Assembly (NCBI RefSeq): GCF_002407245.1
Contig: NZ_CP010681.1
Span: 3,361,001 to 3,425,000 of the forward strand
Reading direction: 5' to 3'
Length of the DNA stretch: 64,000 nucleotides
DNA from: Phaeobacter piscinae
GTDB taxonomy: Bacteria > Pseudomonadota > Alphaproteobacteria > Rhodobacterales > Rhodobacteraceae
Numbering within the stretch: the first letter of the stretch is position 1; each line of letters starts with the position of its first letter. Of this stretch, positions 8,059-17,523 are shown in pieces. Position numbers and translations under genes: made by a program. The notes below the pieces were generated by a model that saw only the letters and a program-made list of their open reading frames with translations, was not told the origin of the DNA and did no database searches.

Positions 8059-10117
8059 AGGTCAATTCCTTCTCTCGCAGCAGCGCGTCCACCGCAATGG
8101 CGTCACTGGGCGTACAAATCAGCGGGTTGATTTCAATTTCTTCAACTGTGTCCGAATGGGCAAGCACATAGCGTTCCACCGCCCGCACCGCCCGCAGAAC
8201 AGCCGGACGATCTGCTGCCGGGGCACCGCGATACCCGTCAAGCAACCGGGTGATCCGCAGTTGATCCAGCGCCGCCTCCAGCATGGTGTCGCTGACCGGC
8301 AGCAGCAGCGACACGCTGTCCTCCAGCAGCTCGGTCCACACACCACCGGCACCCAGCGTCAGCACAAACCCATGTGCCGGATCGCGCGTCACCCCGATCA
8401 GCAGTTCCGCAACCGTCCCGGTGATCATCTCCTCCAGCAGCAGTTGATCTCCCGGCATCTCCCGCGCGGCGTCGACGACAGCCTTTTGTGATCCAAGGGC
8501 AAGGCGCACCGCGCCAGCTTCGCTTTTGTGGGCAAGGCCTTCGGCCTTCAATACGAGGGGGAGGCCAACTTCTGATGTTACCTCAGCCAGCGTCTCATCC
8601 AGCGTTTCGCGGGACAAACGGCAGCTCCGTGGAATGCGCAGACCGGTTGCGGCAAGGCGCTGTTTGGCGATGCCTTCCGGCACAAGTGGTATGTCAGAGA
8701 TCACCCCATCAGGGTCCGGCCGGGGCAGGAGCGCAGGCACATCCGACGGGCTTGCGATCTGGCTGGCGGCCATCGCGGCGCTCATCGCCTCCCGCAGACC
8801 ACAAAGCGGCACCACCCCCGCTGCGAGCAGGCGGTCCGCGATCTCTTCAGGCATAAGTTCGGGCAGTGTCGCAACCATGGCCAAAGGAGCGCCAGTGTGC
8901 ATCCGCGTGGCCACAGTGGCCTCAATTGCGCACGCCCAATCTGCAGCACTACACCGATCCTCGCGTGGGAAATCCACAATCAGCATCAACAGATCCAGAT
9001 CAGGATTAACCATCGCACTGAACGCCTGTGTCATCGCAGGCACATCGCGCCAGATGTAGGTGTGATAGTCCAGCGGATTGGCCAGCGCCACCATAGGCCC
9101 AAGTGCGGCCCGCAGCGCCTGATGCTGCCCGTCGGACAGCGGCGGAAAGGTGACGCCCTGCGCCTGTCCCAGATCCGCGGCGAGACTGGCCTCCCCACCG
9201 GAACAACTGATCGTAGCAACCTGTGATCCCCGCCGGGGACCAAGCACATGCAGGATTTTCAGCGTTTCCAAGAACACCGGCAAATCATCGACCCGCGCAA
9301 TCCCACAGCGCCGCAGGAAGGCTGCCGCCCCCGCCTCCTGTCCCGCCAGCGATGCGGTATGCGACAGGGTCGCGGCCTGGGCCTGATCCGAGCGCCCCAC
9401 CTTCAGCGCCGCAATCGGCTTGCCACAGGCGGCGGCCTCCTGCGCCAGCGCCTCAAACGCGCGCAGATCACGGATACCTTCAATATGCAGGCCAATGGCG
9501 GTGACGCGAGGATCCTCCAGCAGGCCCCGCGCGATCTCCGCCATATCGCTCTGCGCCTGATTTCCAACGGTGATCATATAGGCTATTGGCAGCCCACGCG
9601 CCTGCATGGTCAGATTGATGGCGATATTGGAGCTTTGGGTGAGAATGGCGACACCCTGCGCGACCTGTGCACCGCCATGCTGATCCGGCCAAAGCAGGGC
9701 GCCATCCAGATAGTTGATGAACCCATAGCAATTGGGGCCAAGGATTGGCATATCACCAGCCGCCTGTAGCAAATCCTGCTGCAGATCAGCGGCGTCGGAT
9801 GCCTCTTTCTGCGCCTCAAGAAAACCGGACGCAAAACAGACGGCGCCCCCGGCTCCAGACCGGGACAGTGCGGCCACAACTTCAACGGTTGCGTATCTGT
9901 TGACCCCAATGAAACTTGCATCAGGGGCTGCAGGCAGAGCCTCGACAGAGGCAAAAACCGGCAAACCGCAAAGCTCCGTAGCCTTGGGGTGAACAGGCCA
10001 TATCTCTCCGGCAAATCCCATCTTCTGCAGCTGCTGGATCACCTGGCGGCACCAGGCCCCACCGCCGATAACGGCGATTGTGCGGGGGCGGAACAGCCTG
10101 TTGAAATCACGCCTCAT
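8051..10117 (-). CDS. acetate--CoA ligase family protein (ADP-forming type, fused alpha-beta)
   Basis: A 688-residue fusion of a CoA-binding/succinyl-CoA ligase-like alpha part (1-430) and an ATP-grasp beta part (about 470-688). Seen are the Rossmann segment TIAVIGGG (13-20), GPNCYGF (127-133), LSHTASLAG with His253 at the phosphohistidine position, and the ATP-grasp pieces LVLKAEGLAHKSEAGAVRL and LGAGGVWTELLED. Such enzymes interconvert acyl-CoA plus ADP and free acid plus ATP. The start at 10117 is chosen because GGGAG lies seven bases upstream. It sits between caiD and the acyl-CoA dehydrogenase, suggesting activation of the cluster's acid substrate. Confidence 0.82.
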   Translation of the reverse strand: MRRDFNRLFRPRTIAVIGGGAWCRQVIQQLQKMGFAGEIWPVHPKATELCGLPVFASVEALPAAPDASFIGVNRYATVEVVAALSRSGAGGAVCFASGFLEAQKEASDAADLQQDLLQAAGDMPILGPNCYGFINYLDGALLWPDQHGGAQVAQGVAILTQSSNIAINLTMQARGLPIAYMITVGNQAQSDMAEIARGLLEDPRVTAIGLHIEGIRDLRAFEALAQEAAACGKPIAALKVGRSDQAQAATLSHTASLAGQEAGAAAFLRRCGIARVDDLPVFLETLKILHVLGPRRGSQVATISCSGGEASLAADLGQAQGVTFPPLSDGQHQALRAALGPMVALANPLDYHTYIWRDVPAMTQAFSAMVNPDLDLLMLIVDFPREDRCSAADWACAIEATVATRMHTGAPLAMVATLPELMPEEIADRLLAAGVVPLCGLREAMSAAMAASQIASPSDVPALLPRPDPDGVISDIPLVPEGIAKQRLAATGLRIPRSCRLSRETLDETLAEVTSEVGLPLVLKAEGLAHKSEAGAVRLALGSQKAVVDAAREMPGDQLLLEEMITGTVAELLIGVTRDPAHGFVLTLGAGGVWTELLEDSVSLLLPVSDTMLEAALDQLRITRLLDGYRGAPAADRPAVLRAVRAVERYVLAHSDTVEEIEINPLICTPSDAIAVDALLREKELTYD

Positions 10118-10191
10118 CACGGATGCTCCCGATCAGTCTGAAGTAAGGATGCCTTCGGCGAAATGGACCCGGCTGCTGACACCCCTGCCGC

Positions 10192-10223
10192 ATGACGGGG
10201 ACAGCACCATGCCTGCCCGTCAT
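10192..10223 (-). repeat. intercistronic inverted repeat
   Basis: An 8-bp inverted repeat (ATGACGGG / CCCGTCAT, 16-base loop) at the end of the acyl-CoA dehydrogenase gene and before the CoA-ligase gene on the minus strand. There is no T tract. It could modulate read-through or mRNA decay within the operon; this is inference only. Confidence 0.35.
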
Positions 10224-11386
10224 CACCCTCCCCTCGCACGCAGCAACTCGCGGCTGATGATATGGCGTTGGATTTCACTGGTCCCTTCCCAGATCCGTTC
10301 CACCCGCGCGTCGCGCCAGATGCGTTCCAGTGGCAGCTCATCCATCAGCCCCATACCGCCATGGATCTGGATCGCCTCATCCGCCACCATGGCGAGCATC
10401 TCCGTGGCCTTGAGTTTGGCCATCGACATATCGGCTTCGGTCACACTGCCCTGATCAAACTTCCAGGCGGCCTCCCAAGTCAGAAGGTTCGCGGCCTTCA
10501 GCTCCGTTGCCATATCTGCCAGTTTGAAAGAAACGCCCTGGAATTTACCGATCTGCTGGCCGAACTGGCGACGTTCAGCGGCATAGGAGATCGCATGATC
10601 CAGCGCGCGTTCTGCCCGTCCGATACAGGTCGCGGCCACCTGCAGCCGGGTGGCGCCCAGCCAAGTGTTGGCCACATCAAAACCTTTGTCGACCTCACCC
10701 AGAACCGCAGATTTGGGCAGGCGGCAATCGTCGAATTCCAGCACCGCATTGGTGTAGCCTCGGTGGCTCACATTGCGGTAGCCATCGCGGATGGTGAAAC
10801 CTGGCGTGCCTTTATCAACGAAGAAGGCAGTGATTTTCTTCTTGGGCCCGCGCGGGGTGTCCTCCTCACCGGTGGCCATAAACACGATGGCGAAATCGGC
10901 GATATCCGCGTGGCTGATGAAATGCTTGGTGCCGTTCAGAATGAAGTCATCGCCATCGCGATGGGCGGTGGCGGTCATGCCGCGCAGATCGGAACCGGCA
11001 CCTGGTTCTGTCATCGCCAGACAGTCCCATTTTTCGCCTCGGATGCAGGGGTAGAGATATCTCTCTTTCTGCTCCTCGGTGCCCGCCAGAAGGATGTTCG
11101 ACGGGCGCGCAACGCAGGTCCAATGCAGGGCATAATTGGCGCGGCCTAGCTCCTTTTCATAGAGCAGCCATGTCAGCGTATCGAGGCCTGCACCGCCGAC
11201 CTCCTCAGGCATATTGGCGGCATATAATCCGGCTTCAATCGCCTTGGCTTGGATCTCGCGCACCAGCTCCATTGGCAAATGGCCACTGCGCTCCACCTCC
11301 AGTTCATGCGGATAAAGCTCCTTGGTGACAAAGGCGCGTGTGGTGTCCACGATCATCGACTGTTCTTCGGACAGGCCAAATTGCAT
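10223..11386 (-). CDS. acyl-CoA dehydrogenase
   Basis: A 387-residue flavoprotein of the acyl-CoA dehydrogenase family. It has the FAD/substrate motif AMTEPGAGSDLRGM, the middle beta domain (NGTKHFISHADIAD) and the C-terminal helical domain with RRQFGQQIGKFQ. The IHGGMGLMDELPLERIWRD segment is followed by the catalytic Glu in IWEGTSEIQ. It oxidises an acyl-CoA to the 2-enoyl-CoA and passes electrons to ETF. It is first in a three-gene cluster with the CoA ligase and CaiD-like hydratase, so together they could run a partial beta-oxidation. A GGGGGAGCGGAA ribosome site precedes ATG. Confidence 0.92.
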   Translation of the reverse strand: MQFGLSEEQSMIVDTTRAFVTKELYPHELEVERSGHLPMELVREIQAKAIEAGLYAANMPEEVGGAGLDTLTWLLYEKELGRANYALHWTCVARPSNILLAGTEEQKERYLYPCIRGEKWDCLAMTEPGAGSDLRGMTATAHRDGDDFILNGTKHFISHADIADFAIVFMATGEEDTPRGPKKKITAFFVDKGTPGFTIRDGYRNVSHRGYTNAVLEFDDCRLPKSAVLGEVDKGFDVANTWLGATRLQVAATCIGRAERALDHAISYAAERRQFGQQIGKFQGVSFKLADMATELKAANLLTWEAAWKFDQGSVTEADMSMAKLKATEMLAMVADEAIQIHGGMGLMDELPLERIWRDARVERIWEGTSEIQRHIISRELLRARGG

Positions 11387-11477
11387 TTCCGCTCCCCCCT
11401 TTGGTGGCTTTCTGCGTTGCTCTTGACCCGAGCCTAGGGCTGGGAGAGGCTGCTATCGTGCAGAAACGGACATTTTC

Positions 11478-12422
11478 ATGCCAAATTGGAAGAAACCTCA
11501 CGCCGCACCGCAGCAGATCGACCTGCTGCTGTTTGATCAGTTCTCCGGCCACTGCCTCGCCAATACGGTTGAGCCGCTGCGTGCGGCGAACAGCTTTGCC
11601 GGGCGGCAGGTGTATTCCTGGCGGTTTGTTACGGTGGACGGCGGCACCGCGATGTCGTCTGCCCGCATGGAGGTCACCGCGCAGATGCCGCTGCGCAAGG
11701 CCGAGGGTGATATGCTGATTGCGATGCCCAGCTATGGCTATATGCGCCACGCAACTGAGACCACCGCGCGGGGGTTGCGGGCGGCAGAGCAACGCTATGA
11801 CGTTCTGGCAGGGTTTGACACGGGCGCCTGGCTGCTGGCGGCGGCCGGGCTGCTGGATGGCTATCGCGCCACCATTCACAGCTCGGAACTGGAGGCTTTT
11901 GCCGACATGTTTCCGGCGGTTCAGGCGGAGACACATCGGTTTCTTTGGGATCGTGACCGGCTGACCTGCTCCGGCGCCATGGCGGCCTTTGACGGGGTCC
12001 TCTACATGATTGCACAGCAGCACGGGCAAGCGTTGCGGCTGGATGTGGCAGCCCTGTTTCTAAGCGAAAGCCAAACCGGGAGCAGCCGGTCAGCCCCTGT
12101 GCGCAGCACCTCCGTGGCCCGGGCCATCCGGGCGATGGAGGCCAATCTGGAAACGCCACTGCCGCTGGAGGACGTGGCACGTCATGCAGGGCGCAGCCTG
12201 CGGGATCTGGCGCGCCGTACGCGGGGCGAGTTGGGCACGACACCGCAGGCGCTTTATCGGCATTTACGGCTAAAACAGGCGAAACGCCTTGTCTTAGAGA
12301 CTGATTTCAGTGTCGCCGAGATTGCGTTACGTTGCGGATATGAGGATCCCAGCGCGTTGACCCGCGCCTTTCGCAGCGCCTTTGCGACCACGCCGCGCGC
12401 CCTGCGCGCCGCCCGAAGATAG
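11478..12422 (+). CDS. GlxA-family AraC-type transcriptional regulator
   Basis: A 314-residue regulator with an N-terminal DJ-1/PfpI-like amidotransferase domain (about 12-180; LLLFDQFSGHCLANTVEPLRAAN) and a C-terminal AraC double helix-turn-helix (about 215-312; LEDVARHAGRSLRDLARR and VAEIALRCGYEDPSALTRAF). This layout is that of GlxA/CdhR regulators, CdhR being the carnitine regulator of Pseudomonas. It is transcribed divergently from the acyl-CoA dehydrogenase with 91 bases between the starts, so it probably controls that cluster. The inducer is unknown. Confidence 0.87.
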   Translation: MPNWKKPHAAPQQIDLLLFDQFSGHCLANTVEPLRAANSFAGRQVYSWRFVTVDGGTAMSSARMEVTAQMPLRKAEGDMLIAMPSYGYMRHATETTARGLRAAEQRYDVLAGFDTGAWLLAAAGLLDGYRATIHSSELEAFADMFPAVQAETHRFLWDRDRLTCSGAMAAFDGVLYMIAQQHGQALRLDVAALFLSESQTGSSRSAPVRSTSVARAIRAMEANLETPLPLEDVARHAGRSLRDLARRTRGELGTTPQALYRHLRLKQAKRLVLETDFSVAEIALRCGYEDPSALTRAFRSAFATTPRALRAARR

Positions 12423-12530
12423 CACTGGCGGCTCCCGGCAGCGGTCTTCTTGTTTTGCAAAAAGCAGCTATTGTTTGCGCTCGCAGTTAAGAGGCCTTGC
12501 GCTTACCCGGGTTATCAGAACAATTGGGCC

Positions 12531-14339
12531 ATGACAGATATCGCATTCCCAAGCTGGCCCGACGTTGCCCCCCAATTGATCGAAGTCGCGGCAGGTCGCC
12601 GCCCTGCGGATACGGTGATCCGCAAGGGGATCTGGGTCAATGTTCACACCCGCGAACAACTGCCCGATCATGACATCGCCATCGTTGCAGGGCGCATCGC
12701 CTATGTCGGTCCCGACGCGAGCTATTGCACCGGTCCTGACACCGAGGTGATTGAAGCCGATGGGCGCTATATGATCCCCGGCCTCTGCGATGCGCATATG
12801 CATATTGAATCCGGGATGCTGACCCCCGCAGAATTCGCCCGTGCAGTGATCCCGCACGGCACGACATCAATGTTCACCGACCCGCATGAGATCGCCAATG
12901 TGTTGGGGTTGGAAGGTGTGCGTCTGATGCATGACGAGGCGCTGTTACAGCCGGTCAATATCTTCACCCAGATGCCCAGCTGCGCGCCCTCCGCGCCGGG
13001 GTTGGAGACCACCGGCTATGAAATTTCACCCGAGGATGTTGCCGAGGCGATGAGCTGGCCGGGGATTATCGGGCTGGGTGAAATGATGAATTTCCCCGGC
13101 GTGGCGGCGGGGGATCCGAAGATGCTGGCGGAGATCGCGGCGACACAACGCGCGGGCAAAACCGTGGGCGGGCATTACGCCTCCCCTGATCTGGGGCCGG
13201 ATTTCGCAGCCTATGTGGCGGGCGGTCCGGCAGATGACCACGAGGGCACCTGCGAGGCGGATGCCATCGCCCGGATGCGGCAGGGGATGCGCGCGATGGT
13301 GCGGCTGGGATCGGCCTGGTACGACGTTGAGGCGCAGATCACCGCAATCACCGAGAAGGGGCTGGATCCGCGCAACTTCATCCTGTGTACCGACGACTGC
13401 CATTCCGGCACATTGGTCAATGATGGCCATATGAACCGGGTGGTGCGCCACGCCATTGACTGTGGCTGTGATCCGTTGATTGCGATCCAGATGGCGACGA
13501 TCAACACCGCGACACATTTCGGGCTGGAGCGGGATATCGGTTCCCTCACACCGGGGCGGCGCGCCGATGTGATCCTGACATCCGACCTCAAAACCCTGCC
13601 GATTGAGGTGGTGATGGCCCGTGGTCAGATTGTTGCCAAGGATGGTCAGATCACCGTGGATTGCCCGCATCTGGACTGGCCCGACAGCGCGCGGGGCACG
13701 GTGCATCTGGGGCATGAATTGAGTGCGGCGGATTTCGAAATCAGCGCGCCGGACGGCGCCAATGCCGTGACTGCGAATGTGATCGGTGTCGTGGAGAACC
13801 AGGCCCCCACCAAGGCGCTACAGGCAGAGCTGCCGGTGGTCGACGGGCTGGTTGAGGGCAACCAGGAGGTCTGCCAGATCGCATTGGTGGAACGGCACCG
13901 TGCGACGGGCGGTGTAACCAACGCCTTTGTCTCTGGTTTTGGGTACAATGGACGGATGGCGATGGCCTCCACCGTGGCGCATGACAGCCATCATATGATT
14001 GTCGTCGGCACAGACCGCGACCAGATGGCGCTGGCCGCCAATCGTCTGGCCGAGGTCGGCGGCGGCATCTCCATTTTCCGCGATGGCGCCGAACTGGCAT
14101 TGGTGGAGCTGCCCATTGCCGGGCTGATGTCCGACAGCCCCGCCACCGAAGTTGCTGCAAAGGCGCAGAAGATGATGGAGGCAATGGAGACCTGCGGCTG
14201 CAGCCTCAACAACGCCTATATGCAGCATTCGCTGCTGGCGCTGGTGGTGATCCCCGAGTTGCGGATTTCCGATCTGGGGCTGGTGGATGTGCGCAGTTTT
14301 GAACAGATCCCGGTGATCGTGAGTGCCCAACCCGCCTGA
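12531..14339 (+). CDS. ade: adenine deaminase
   Basis: A 602-residue amidohydrolase of the bacterial Ade family, converting adenine to hypoxanthine and ammonia. The metal-binding motif DAHMHIESGM follows GRYMIPGLC. Further metal ligands lie in GLGEMMNFPGV, GGHYASPDLG and ILCTDDCHSG. The C-terminal adenine-deaminase-specific domain contains GGVTNAFVSGFG and DSHHMIVVGTD. Met at 12531 is chosen; an in-frame start at 12450 would lie in the intergenic region. It is followed 70 bases later by AMP nucleosidase, which supplies adenine. Confidence 0.95.
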   Translation: MTDIAFPSWPDVAPQLIEVAAGRRPADTVIRKGIWVNVHTREQLPDHDIAIVAGRIAYVGPDASYCTGPDTEVIEADGRYMIPGLCDAHMHIESGMLTPAEFARAVIPHGTTSMFTDPHEIANVLGLEGVRLMHDEALLQPVNIFTQMPSCAPSAPGLETTGYEISPEDVAEAMSWPGIIGLGEMMNFPGVAAGDPKMLAEIAATQRAGKTVGGHYASPDLGPDFAAYVAGGPADDHEGTCEADAIARMRQGMRAMVRLGSAWYDVEAQITAITEKGLDPRNFILCTDDCHSGTLVNDGHMNRVVRHAIDCGCDPLIAIQMATINTATHFGLERDIGSLTPGRRADVILTSDLKTLPIEVVMARGQIVAKDGQITVDCPHLDWPDSARGTVHLGHELSAADFEISAPDGANAVTANVIGVVENQAPTKALQAELPVVDGLVEGNQEVCQIALVERHRATGGVTNAFVSGFGYNGRMAMASTVAHDSHHMIVVGTDRDQMALAANRLAEVGGGISIFRDGAELALVELPIAGLMSDSPATEVAAKAQKMMEAMETCGCSLNNAYMQHSLLALVVIPELRISDLGLVDVRSFEQIPVIVSAQPA

Positions 14340-14409
14340 CCGCCCACCCGTTTCAACCGACCTTCTGAGCCGCACAGCGGACCCCGTTTTCCAGTGATCG
14401 AGCATACTC

Positions 14410-15891
14410 ATGACAACAGTTAAAACCCCTCAACTCCCGGCGGCGGAAGAGTTCACGGATGCGGCGGCAGCTGTCGCCCGACTGGAGCTTCTGTACCGCG
14501 AGGCGACACAGTTTCTCTGCGCTGAATTCTCGCGGATTTTGAGCGATGGCCCAGCGGTCGGCAGCACCGGCACCACCCATCGTATTCGTGCGTTCTACCC
14601 CGAGATCCGCTTTACCACATCGTCCTTTGCGCAGGTGGACAGCCGGTTGAGTTACGGCCATGTCTCAGCCCCCGGCACCTATGCCACCACGGTGACCCGC
14701 CCCGACCTGTTCCGCCATTATCTGACCCAGCAGATCGGCCTGTTGATCCGCAATCACGGCCAGCCAGTGACCATCGCGGTTTCTGACACGCCGATCCCGG
14801 TGCATTTTGCGGTGGCGGCAGATCCCAGCCTGACCGTTCCGCAGGAAGGTGCGGCCGGGTTCACGTTGCGCGATGTCTTTGATGTGCCGGATCTGGCGAC
14901 GACCAATGATGACATTGTGAACGGCACCTATAAATCAACCGATGACACCGGGCCGTTGGCGTTGTTCACGGCACAGCGCGTGGATTATTCGCTGGCCCGC
15001 CTTGCCCATTACACCGCGACCGATGCCAGCCATTTCCAGAACCACGTTCTGTTCACCAACTACCAGTTTTATGTGGCCGAATTCGAAGCCTACGCCCGTG
15101 CGCAACTGGCGGATCCCGCATCGGGCTACAGCAGCTTTGTCAGCACCGGCGATCATGAGATCACCGAGGCCGAGGCGGAGATCCCTGCGATTGCAAAACT
15201 ACCACAAATGCCGACCTATCACCTGAAACGGGAAGACGGCAGTGGCATCACGCTGGTCAATATTGGCGTTGGCCCGTCCAACGCCAAGACCGCCACCGAT
15301 CATATCGCGGTTCTGCGACCCCACGCCTGGCTGATGGTTGGCCACTGTGCCGGGCTGCGCAACACCCAGACGCTGGGCGATTTCGTGCTGGGCCATGGCT
15401 ATCTACGCGAAGATCACGTGCTGGATGACGACCTGCCGATCTGGACGCCAATTCCGGCGCTGGCGGAGATTCAGGTCGCTCTTGAGGATGCGGTGGCAGA
15501 GGTGACAGAGCTGGAGGGCTACGACCTGAAACGGATCATGCGGACAGGCACCGTCGCGACCATCGACAACCGCAACTGGGAGCTGCGCGACCAGTCCGGT
15601 CCGGTGCAGCGCCTGTCTCAATCCCGCGCGATTGCGCTGGATATGGAGAGCGCCACCATCGCCGCCAACGGCTATCGCTTCCGGGTGCCTTATGGCACGC
15701 TGCTGTGTGTCTCCGACAAACCGCTGCATGGCGAGCTGAAGTTGCCCGGTATGGCGTCTGAGTTCTATCACACCCAGGTTGCGCGGCATTTGCAGATCGG
15801 GATAAAGGCGATGGAGCAGCTGCGCGGCATGCCTCTGGAACGATTGCACAGCCGAAAACTGCGATCCTTTGACGAAACTGCCTTTCTTTGA
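14410..15891 (+). CDS. amn: AMP nucleosidase
   Basis: A 493-residue protein matching AMP nucleosidase, which hydrolyses AMP to adenine and ribose 5-phosphate. The N-terminal regulatory domain covers about residues 1-180. The nucleoside-phosphorylase-like catalytic domain follows, with VNIGVGPSNAKT, WLMVGHCAGLR and IALDMESATIAANGYRF, where the MESAT motif binds ribose. Directly downstream of adenine deaminase, it completes a route AMP to adenine to hypoxanthine. A clear intrinsic terminator lies 26 bases after its stop. Confidence 0.95.
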   Translation: MTTVKTPQLPAAEEFTDAAAAVARLELLYREATQFLCAEFSRILSDGPAVGSTGTTHRIRAFYPEIRFTTSSFAQVDSRLSYGHVSAPGTYATTVTRPDLFRHYLTQQIGLLIRNHGQPVTIAVSDTPIPVHFAVAADPSLTVPQEGAAGFTLRDVFDVPDLATTNDDIVNGTYKSTDDTGPLALFTAQRVDYSLARLAHYTATDASHFQNHVLFTNYQFYVAEFEAYARAQLADPASGYSSFVSTGDHEITEAEAEIPAIAKLPQMPTYHLKREDGSGITLVNIGVGPSNAKTATDHIAVLRPHAWLMVGHCAGLRNTQTLGDFVLGHGYLREDHVLDDDLPIWTPIPALAEIQVALEDAVAEVTELEGYDLKRIMRTGTVATIDNRNWELRDQSGPVQRLSQSRAIALDMESATIAANGYRFRVPYGTLLCVSDKPLHGELKLPGMASEFYHTQVARHLQIGIKAMEQLRGMPLERLHSRKLRSFDETAFL

Positions 15892-15916
15892 GAGTTATTT
15901 TGCCTCTAATTCTTCG

Positions 15917-15941
15917 AAAACCCCTATTTTATGGGGTTTTT
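15917..15941 (+). terminator. intrinsic terminator of amn
   Basis: Inverted repeat AAAACCCC / GGGGTTTT with an eight-base AT-rich loop, ending in a run of five T. It lies just after amn and before the HU-like gene. Confidence 0.75.
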
Positions 15942-15970
15942 GACAACACTACTCGTTGTGTTCGTACACT
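15940..15970 (+). promoter_or_regulatory. possible promoter of the HU-like gene
   Basis: TTGACA at 15940-15945 and TACACT at 15965-15970, separated by 19 bases, about 60 bases before the start codon. The spacing is longer than ideal, so this is a weak call. A small dyad (ACAAC / GTTGT) lies between the two boxes. Confidence 0.35.
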
Positions 15971-16032
15971 ACATAACGCTAGAGTTACGCAATGAGGCCC
16001 CATAACTCGGGCAGTGACAAGGAGACCTAAGA

Positions 16033-16320
16033 ATGTCCAAACCGATGACCAAGACCCAGCTTGTTGCCGCACTGGCTGAAGAGATGGACAGCGACAAGAA
16101 GGCCGCAGGCGCAGCACTTGACGCTGTTTGCGCGCTGATCACTCGCGAAGTATCCGGCGGTGGCGCTGTGACTCTGCCCGGTGTTGGCAAGATCTACTGC
16201 CGCGAGCGCCCCGAGCGTGAAGTGCGCAACCCGGCCACCGGTGAGAAGTTCACCAAAGAGGCCGACAAGGTGGTCAAGATGACCATCGCCAAAGCGCTGA
16301 AAGACAGCGTGAACGGCTAA
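16033..16320 (+). CDS. HU-family DNA-binding protein
   Basis: A 95-residue histone-like protein. It has the N-terminal helical pair (TKTQLVAALAEEMDSDKKAA) and the beta-arm region GVGKIYCRERPEREVRNPATGE with conserved Arg and Pro at the arm tip, then the C-terminal helix. It binds and bends DNA non-specifically as a dimer. The start is preceded by AAGGAG. The Lys-poor arm resembles alphaproteobacterial HU-like paralogues more than canonical HupB, so the exact paralogue is left open. It is flanked by terminators on both sides and so is monocistronic. Confidence 0.9.
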   Translation: MSKPMTKTQLVAALAEEMDSDKKAAGAALDAVCALITREVSGGGAVTLPGVGKIYCRERPEREVRNPATGEKFTKEADKVVKMTIAKALKDSVNG

Positions 16321-16347
16321 GGGTCAAGGCACGGTTGACCGTGTTGC

Positions 16348-16376
16348 GGGTCGCCTTTTACAGGCGGCCCTTTTTT
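16348..16376 (+). terminator. intrinsic terminator of the HU-like gene
   Basis: A nine-base-pair GC-rich stem (GGGTCGCCT / AGGCGGCCC, with one G-T pair), a five-base loop and a run of six T, 28 bases after the stop codon. Confidence 0.85.
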
Positions 16377-16529
16377 GTGCCACCGCGTCAATCGCACTGC
16401 TGATGCAGGTGAACGGACGTGGGACGCGAATTCGGTTCCCTGCGAATGCTTGCCTTGCTAAACCTATCCAAACTGCGCCTGACCAGGCGACGGTGGGGAC
16501 CGGTGGCTGACCGGCAGGGGGACAAATTC

Positions 16530-17414
16530 ATGGATCTGCGCGCTTTGGCGATGGGGCTGGCCTTTGCCTTCATGTGGTCGTCTGCCTTCACATCGGCGCG
16601 GATCATCGTGGCCGATGCTTCTCCGCTGTATTCGCTGGCGTTCCGATTTCTGATTTCCGGTCTGATCGGCGTCGCGGTTGCCCGCTACATGGGACAAAGC
16701 TGGCGTCTGACGCGCGGCCAGCTGAAGGCAACAATCATCTTTGGCATCTGCCAGAACGCGCTTTATCTCGGCCTGAACTTCGTCGCGATGGAAACCATCG
16801 AGGCCTCGCTGGCGGCGATCATCGCCTCAACCATGCCGATGCTGGTCGCCATTGCGCTGTGGCTGGTTTACGGCGAACGGCTGCCTGCGCTGGGAGTTGT
16901 GGGACTGCTGGCAGGGGTGCTGGGCGTCGCCTTGATCATGGGCACCCGTATCAGCGCCGGGGTTGATCTGTTTGGTGTTCTGCTCTGCGGGATCGGTGTG
17001 CTGGCCCTGACACTGGCGACGCTGGCCCTGCGCGGTGCGACCTCCGGCGGCAACTACATGATGGTGGTGGGGCTGCAAATGCTGGTCGGTTCGGCCGTTC
17101 TGTTTGTGGCAGCCCCGATGGTGGAGACCTTCCGCCTGACCCCCAGCTGGCCGCTGGCGCTGGCCTTTGTCTACACCACGCTTGTTCCCGGTCTGACCGC
17201 CACTTTCATCTGGGTGCTGCTGTTGAACCGGATTGGCGCAGTGCGCGCCGCGACGTTCCATTTTCTCAACCCGGTCTTCGGCGTCGCGGTGGCCAGTGCC
17301 CTGCTGGGAGAGCAATTGGGGCTCTTGGATATCATCGGCGTCGGGATCGTCACCTTTGGCATTCTGGCGGTGCAATTGGCGCGGCAGTCCGCGCAGCGCA
17401 CACCAAAGCCATGA
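16530..17414 (+). CDS. DMT-family (EamA) transporter
   Basis: A 294-residue integral membrane protein with about ten hydrophobic segments arranged as two EamA repeats. The first repeat begins LRALAMGLAFAFMWSSAF, and the second ends at LGEQLGLLDIIGVGIVTFG. It belongs to the drug/metabolite exporter superfamily and probably moves an amino acid or similar metabolite across the inner membrane. The direction and substrate cannot be told from sequence. Met at 16530 starts the first membrane segment; longer in-frame starts upstream add a basic tail and are less likely. Confidence 0.85.
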   Translation: MDLRALAMGLAFAFMWSSAFTSARIIVADASPLYSLAFRFLISGLIGVAVARYMGQSWRLTRGQLKATIIFGICQNALYLGLNFVAMETIEASLAAIIASTMPMLVAIALWLVYGERLPALGVVGLLAGVLGVALIMGTRISAGVDLFGVLLCGIGVLALTLATLALRGATSGGNYMMVVGLQMLVGSAVLFVAAPMVETFRLTPSWPLALAFVYTTLVPGLTATFIWVLLLNRIGAVRAATFHFLNPVFGVAVASALLGEQLGLLDIIGVGIVTFGILAVQLARQSAQRTPKP

Positions 17415-17523
17415 CGCTGCCCTGCGCTCTGATACCACACACGCAAACGCGAGTCGCTGAAATACAGCTTTGCTTTTGCCCCGAACGACCCCATTTACAG
17501 CAACACAAGCACGATCGGAGGAC

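Noticed and set aside
12453..12462. TTTTGCAAAA palindrome between the GlxA-type gene and ade
   Set aside because: Short AT palindromes arise easily by chance and there is no second copy or promoter match around it.
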